Shown: piece by piece, positions 59,296-64,000 of the stretch
Position numbering within the stretch: the stretch's first letter is position 1
How the letters are laid out: each line of letters begins with the position of its first letter
From: Polynucleobacter asymbioticus
GTDB taxonomy: Bacteria; Pseudomonadota; Gammaproteobacteria; Burkholderiales; Burkholderiaceae
Assembly: GCF_018687575.1 (NCBI RefSeq)
Contig: NZ_CP061297.1
Location: forward strand, 1,618,821 to 1,682,820
Length of the DNA: 64,000 bases
Direction: 5' to 3'
Position numbers and translations under genes: made by a program
Notes under the pieces: generated by a model
The model's input: only the letters and a program-made list of their open reading frames with translations
Told to the model about the DNA's origin: nothing
Databases searched by the model: none

Positions 59296-62184
59296 ATGAA
59301 TAACGAAATTAAGATCCGCGGTGCACGCACGCACAACCTCAAAAACATCAATCTAGATATCCCTAGAGAGAAATTGGTCGTTTTGACTGGTCTATCTGGC
59401 TCGGGTAAAAGCTCTCTCGCTTTTGACACCCTGTATGCCGAAGGCCAACGTCGTTACGTAGAGTCCTTATCTGCCTATGCCCGTCAATTCTTGCAGCTAA
59501 TGGAGAAACCTGACGTCGATACGATTGAAGGTCTCTCCCCGGCAATCTCTATTGAGCAAAAGGCAACTAGTCATAATCCTCGCTCGACTGTGGGTACGGT
59601 TACAGAAATTCATGATTACCTGCGTTTATTGTTTGCACGTGCAGGAACGCCTCACTGCCCAGATCATGATCTGCCACTAGCAGCACAAAGTGTTTCTCAA
59701 ATGGTTGATACGGTTTTGGCAATGCCGGAAGACACCAAGCTCATGATTTTGGCTCCCGTAGTAAGTGAGCGCAAAGGTGAATTCGTAGACTTGTTCCAAG
59801 ATCTTCAAGCACAGGGTTTTGTGCGCTTTCGCGTGCGCTCTGGCGGCGGCACAACGAATACTGCCAAAGCAGAAATCTTTGAAGTTGATCAACTACCAGC
59901 ACTGAAGAAAAACGATAAGCACTCTATCGAAGTAGTTGTAGATCGCATTAAAGTGCGTCCCGATATTCAGCAGCGTTTAGCAGAATCTTTTGAAACCGCT
60001 CTGCGCCTTGCTGACGGTAAAGCGATGATAGTCAACATGGACTCTGGCAAGGAGATGATTTTCTCCAGTAAATTTGCTTGTCCCATCTGTTCGTACTCTT
60101 TGCAAGAATTAGAGCCACGCCTCTTCTCATTCAATAATCCGATGGGTGCGTGCCCATCTTGTGATGGATTGGGCCATCAATCCTTCTTCGATCCAAAACG
60201 CATTGTTGCGCATCCCGATTTATCACTAGCCTCGGGTGCTATCAAGGGATGGGATCGTCGTAATCAGTTTTATTTCAAACTCTTACAGACACTAGCCAAA
60301 CATGGTGGCTTTGATGTCGAGAAGCCTTTTGAGACTCTCAATAAGAAGCAGCAAGATCTTATTTTACTGGGCTCTGGTGACGTCACCATTCCATTTGAAT
60401 ACATCAATGAGCGTGGCAAGAACAGTATTCGTCAACACGCCTTTGAAGGTATTGTTGCCAATTTTGAACGTCGCTATCGTGAGACCGAATCTGCGACAGT
60501 CCGCGAAGAACTATCTCGATATCAAAATGTGCAAACCTGCCCAGCATGTAGTGGCAGCCGTTTACGCAAAGAAGCACGCTTTGTCAAAGTAGGTGAAGGC
60601 AAACAATCCCGCGCCATTTATGAAATCAGCGCCCTACCACTCAAAGAAGCTAAAGAATATTTTGAAGCTCTCGAGCTCAAAGGCGCTAAACGAGAAATCG
60701 CCGACAAGATTGTCAAGGAAATTGGTTCGCGTCTGCGCTTCCTCAATGATGTTGGCTTAGATTACCTCTCGCTAGAGCGCAGTGCAGATACGCTATCTGG
60801 TGGTGAAGCTCAGCGTATTCGTCTGGCTTCTCAGATTGGCTCTGGTTTGACCGGTGTGATGTACGTTCTAGATGAGCCCTCTATTGGTTTACATCAGCGC
60901 GATAACGATAGACTCATCGGCACCCTCAAGCACCTACGCGATCTAGGCAATAGCGTATTAGTAGTAGAGCATGATGAAGATATGATTCGCGCCTCCGACT
61001 ATGTGATTGATATTGGTCCTGGTGCAGGTGTGCATGGCGGTGAAGTGGTAGCTGAAGGCACTCCCGCACAGGTAGAAGCAAACCCCAAGTCCCTAACAGG
61101 CGCCTACTTATCTGGTCGCGAGTGGATCGCGGTTCCAGAAAAACGTATTCCCGTAAATGATAAGTTCCTAGAAATCATTGGTGCGCGCGGCAACAACTTG
61201 CAATCTGTTCACGCCAAAATTCCAGTCGGCTTATTAACCTGCGTTACTGGCGTATCTGGCTCTGGTAAATCAACGCTGATTAATGACACTTTGCATCACG
61301 CGGTTGCACAACATATCTACGGCTCAAATGCGGAACCAGCAGCACATGATGCAATTAAAGGCTTGGAGAACTTTGACAAGGTTATTAGCGTAGACCAATC
61401 TCCAATTGGTAGAACACCTCGCTCTAATCCCGCCACTTACACTGGATTGTTTACCCCCATCAGAGAACTCTTTTGCGGCGTACCTGCTGCGCGCGAGCGT
61501 GGCTATGAAGCAGGACGTTTTTCTTTCAACGTCAAAGGTGGTCGTTGTGATGCCTGCGAAGGTGACGGCGTCATTAAAGTAGAAATGCATTTCTTGCCAG
61601 ACGTCTATGTACCTTGCGATGTGTGTCACGGCAAGCGCTATAACCGTGAAACTTTAGACATTCGCTACAAAGGTAAGAATATTCATGAAGTTCTCTCGAT
61701 GACGATCGAGCAAGCTCATGAATTCTTTGAAGCGGTACCGATTGTTAAACGCAAGCTTAAAACATTGCTGGATGTCGGCTTAGGTTATGTGAAGTTGGGT
61801 CAAAGTGCCACAACCTTATCGGGCGGTGAAGCCCAGCGCGTCAAACTCTCGCTAGAACTTTCTAAACGCGATACTGGTAGAACACTGTACATCTTAGATG
61901 AGCCAACTACAGGCTTACATTTTCACGATATTCAACTCTTGCTAACAGTACTGCAGACCCTCAAAAAACAAGGCAACACGATCGTCATCATTGAGCACAA
62001 CTTAGATGTGATTAAAACTGCCGATTGGATTATTGATCTGGGTCCTAAGGGTGGCGCTGGCGGTGGGCAAATTATTGCTACAGGCACACCCGAAGAAGTG
62101 GCAAAGAATGAGGCTAGCTTTACTGGTCACTACTTAGCACCACTGCTAGTTCGCAAACCAATCGCCAATAAAAAGAAAAAGTAA
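59296..62184 (+). CDS. uvrA: excinuclease ABC subunit UvrA
   Basis: A 962-residue damage sensor of nucleotide excision repair with two ABC ATPase modules. Walker A motifs are GLSGSGKSS (near residue 32) and GVSGSGKST (near 655). Signatures are [14 protein letters not shown] and [14 protein letters not shown]. Zinc-binding pairs CPIC/CPSC (module I) and CDAC/CDVC (module II) are intact. No SOS box is obvious in the 37-base gap from the MFS gene. Its stop abuts that of the convergent antiporter gene. Confidence 0.98.
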   Translation: MNNEIKIRGARTHNLKNINLDIPREKLVVLTGLSGSGKSSLAFDTLYAEGQRRYVESLSAYARQFLQLMEKPDVDTIEGLSPAISIEQKATSHNPRSTVGTVTEIHDYLRLLFARAGTPHCPDHDLPLAAQSVSQMVDTVLAMPEDTKLMILAPVVSERKGEFVDLFQDLQAQGFVRFRVRSGGGTTNTAKAEIFEVDQLPALKKNDKHSIEVVVDRIKVRPDIQQRLAESFETALRLADGKAMIVNMDSGKEMIFSSKFACPICSYSLQELEPRLFSFNNPMGACPSCDGLGHQSFFDPKRIVAHPDLSLASGAIKGWDRRNQFYFKLLQTLAKHGGFDVEKPFETLNKKQQDLILLGSGDVTIPFEYINERGKNSIRQHAFEGIVANFERRYRETESATVREELSRYQNVQTCPACSGSRLRKEARFVKVGEGKQSRAIYEISALPLKEAKEYFEALELKGAKREIADKIVKEIGSRLRFLNDVGLDYLSLERSADTLSGGEAQRIRLASQIGSGLTGVMYVLDEPSIGLHQRDNDRLIGTLKHLRDLGNSVLVVEHDEDMIRASDYVIDIGPGAGVHGGEVVAEGTPAQVEANPKSLTGAYLSGREWIAVPEKRIPVNDKFLEIIGARGNNLQSVHAKIPVGLLTCVTGVSGSGKSTLINDTLHHAVAQHIYGSNAEPAAHDAIKGLENFDKVISVDQSPIGRTPRSNPATYTGLFTPIRELFCGVPAARERGYEAGRFSFNVKGGRCDACEGDGVIKVEMHFLPDVYVPCDVCHGKRYNRETLDIRYKGKNIHEVLSMTIEQAHEFFEAVPIVKRKLKTLLDVGLGYVKLGQSATTLSGGEAQRVKLSLELSKRDTGRTLYILDEPTTGLHFHDIQLLLTVLQTLKKQGNTIVIIEHNLDVIKTADWIIDLGPKGGAGGGQIIATGTPEEVAKNEASFTGHYLAPLLVRKPIANKKKK

Positions 62185-64000
62185 TTAGAGCAACTTAGAT
62201 TCGGCTAAATCAGTCGCTTCTGAGTTGCCCGAGAGCACTAAGATATCGTTAGCCTGCAAGCGTAAGTCTGGAGTGAGCTCTAATTTGACATAATCAGAGC
62301 CGCCCACTTTTCGTCTAACTGACTGCACACTAACACCCTCATTTTCAAGATGCAATTCCTCAAGAGTCTTCCCAATGCTGGCTGACTCAGGCAATAAGGT
62401 AACCGAATGCAAACGCCACGATTCCTTGGTGTCTACCTCATCATCAACTCCACGGAAGTAGCCACGCAATAGACTGTAGCGAGCTTCACGCGCACTCGTA
62501 ATACGTCTAACTACCTTACGCATTGGCACACCCATCATTAATAAAACATGGGAGGCCATCATCAAACTGCCTTCAATTAACTCTGGCACTACCTCAGTCG
62601 CGCCCGCAGCCTGAAGCTTTGCTAAGTCTGCATCATCTTTGGTGCGCACTAGCACTGTCATGCCTGGACGGAGGTGCTCCACTTGATGCAAGACTTTGAA
62701 GCTTGCCGGTGTATCTGCATACGTAATCACCACTGCCTTTGCTCTTGCTAAACCTGCTGCAACTAAATAATTTTCTCGGCTAGCATCGCCATAGACCACG
62801 TTATCTCCAGCAGCGGCGGCTTCTTTGACGCGGTCTGGATCCATATCCAAGGCAATGTAAGGAATTTTTTCTTGATCAAGCATGCGCGCTAAGCTTTGGC
62901 CCGAACGACCAAACCCACAGATGACCACATGGTTTTCTGTACGAACACTTTTAGCTGCAACACGCGTCAGCGCTAATGATTGCAGCAACCATTCGTTACT
63001 AGAAAAACGCATCGCAATCCGATCACTATATTGAATCAAGAAAGGTGCGCCAAACATCGAGAGCAGCATTGCTGCCAATACCGCTTGACTCAAAGCGGGG
63101 TCAATTAAGTCCAAGCCATCAATTTGATTTAAAAGAACGAATCCGAATTCACCAGCCTGCGCTAAACATAATCCCGTCCGAATTGAGATACCAGGACTTG
63201 AGCCGAAAGCACGTGACAACAATGCAATCAAACCGAACTTGAAAATCAGAGGGCCAATCAATAATAGTAGGACCAACATCCACTGCTGGTGGATCACTTC
63301 AAAATCGAGCAGCATGCCAACGGTAATAAAGAAGAGGCCCAACAGCACATCCCTAAATGGCTTGACGTCCTCTTCTACTTGATGACGATAAGGCGTCTCT
63401 GCAATCAACATTCCTGCCAAGAAAGCACCGAGCGCTAGCGATAAACCAAAGTGCTCAGTAAGACCTGCCATACCCAAAACAATGAGCAAGAGGTTCAGCA
63501 TGAAGAGTTCTTGGGAGCGTAGCTTGGCGACCAAACTAAACCAACGACTCATCAAAGTTTGGCCAATAACAAAAATCAGTACTAATGCCACCGCAATCTT
63601 GATAGAGGCAGCAGTCAGCGCTAAAAATAGGTCACCGGGATTCTTGCCAAGCGAGGGCAACAAAATCAACAGGAAAACCACTGCCAAATCCTGGAACAGC
63701 AAAATACCGATGATGTTGCGGCCATGCTCAGTTTCGATCTCAGAACGATCAGCAATGAGTTTGGTGACGATGGCCGTTGAGGACATTGCCAGAGCACCAC
63801 CCAAGGCAATGGCTGCCTGCCAGGAGATCGGGTAAATCCAGTTCATCAGCAGACTAGCTGGGACTGCTAGCAGCATAGTCAAAATGACCTGGCTACCACC
63901 CAAACCAAATACGATGGTCCGCATAGCCCGAAGCTTGTGGAGGTTAAATTCCAAGCCAATCGAAAACATCAAGAAAACCACGCCAAATTCAGCCAAATAC
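62185..64000 (-). CDS. CPA2 family cation:proton antiporter, KefB/KefC type (5' end outside window)
   Basis: At least 604 residues are present and the frame stays open to the window edge, so the N-terminus is missing. The sequence begins in the membrane domain (LAEFGVVFLMFSIGLEF), which runs to about residue 330. A TrkA-N domain follows (VVICGFGRSGQSLARMLD, NAD-binding), then a TrkA-C domain (about 515-600). Such proteins exchange K+ or Na+ for protons and are gated by nucleotides. The TrkA-C domain sets it apart from classical glutathione-gated KefC, so ion and ligand are open. Confidence 0.92.
   Translation of the reverse strand, partial: YLAEFGVVFLMFSIGLEFNLHKLRAMRTIVFGLGGSQVILTMLLAVPASLLMNWIYPISWQAAIALGGALAMSSTAIVTKLIADRSEIETEHGRNIIGILLFQDLAVVFLLILLPSLGKNPGDLFLALTAASIKIAVALVLIFVIGQTLMSRWFSLVAKLRSQELFMLNLLLIVLGMAGLTEHFGLSLALGAFLAGMLIAETPYRHQVEEDVKPFRDVLLGLFFITVGMLLDFEVIHQQWMLVLLLLIGPLIFKFGLIALLSRAFGSSPGISIRTGLCLAQAGEFGFVLLNQIDGLDLIDPALSQAVLAAMLLSMFGAPFLIQYSDRIAMRFSSNEWLLQSLALTRVAAKSVRTENHVVICGFGRSGQSLARMLDQEKIPYIALDMDPDRVKEAAAAGDNVVYGDASRENYLVAAGLARAKAVVITYADTPASFKVLHQVEHLRPGMTVLVRTKDDADLAKLQAAGATEVVPELIEGSLMMASHVLLMMGVPMRKVVRRITSAREARYSLLRGYFRGVDDEVDTKESWRLHSVTLLPESASIGKTLEELHLENEGVSVQSVRRKVGGSDYVKLELTPDLRLQANDILVLSGNSEATDLAESKLL

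Noticed and set aside
1..64000. CRISPR arrays, tRNA or rRNA genes, insertion sequences, prophage or genomic-island boundaries
   Set aside because: No regularly spaced repeats, tRNA-like folds, transposase or integrase genes or terminal repeats were seen; gene content is core throughout.

Overview
The window looks like conserved core chromosome of a free-living betaproteobacterium of the order Burkholderiales. Protein style, short intergenic gaps and gene order suggest Polynucleobacter or a close relative; this is inference from family resemblance, not a database match. Coding density is very high. I see no tRNA, rRNA operon, CRISPR array, prophage, insertion sequence or attachment site. The two edge genes are cut: a gamma-glutamyltransferase at the left and a KefB/KefC-type antiporter at the right.

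Layout. 1-8.3 kb: metabolic and transport genes (gamma-glutamyltransferase end, TRIC-type channel, maleylacetoacetate isomerase, gamma-carbonic anhydrase, Amt), a Rap1a/Tai-like secreted protein with a glycine-zipper lipoprotein, htpG behind a clear sigma-32 promoter, a rhodanese and a Na+/H+ antiporter. 8.4-17 kb, plus strand: miaB-ybeY-corC-lnt, glyQ-glyS, gmhB and plsC. 17-23 kb, minus strand: the overlapping chain lptD-surA-pdxA-rsmA. Divergent from it, 22.8-32.4 kb: amgK-murU-pepP-ubiH, dusB-fis, purH and ruvC-ruvA-ruvB. 32.4-37.4 kb: tyrS, anmK, erpA, argC and rplM-rpsI. 37.4-38.6 kb: a candidate small RNA, an OsmC protein and the RNase P RNA. 38.6-54.1 kb, minus strand: pyrC, glycerate kinase, Atm1-type ABC exporter, nudB, aspS, DUF502, ubiB, ubiJ, a Tim44-domain protein, ubiE, DUF971 and a 1279-residue FAD/Fe-S oxidoreductase. 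54.2-64 kb: ilvA, a 5'-nucleotidase and queF; ssb and an MFS transporter; uvrA; the cut antiporter.

How the genes work together. Envelope biogenesis is prominent: LptD and SurA (LPS export and outer-membrane protein folding), GmhB (LPS heptose), Lnt (lipoproteins), PlsC (phospholipids), and AnmK, AmgK and MurU (cell-wall sugar recycling). Ubiquinone synthesis is represented by UbiE, UbiJ, UbiB and UbiH. DNA repair is represented by RuvABC, UvrA and SSB.

The two stretches over 300 bases without a protein gene are both accounted for. 37375-37793 holds the rplM leader, the candidate small RNA with its terminator and promoter, and the osmC upstream region. 38220-38605 holds rnpB. I did not find a convincing new multi-gene system. 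The observations most worth following are the candidate CU-rich small RNA upstream of rplM, the NtrC-like palindrome between amt and the Rap1a-like gene, and the Tim44 protein inside the ubi cluster.
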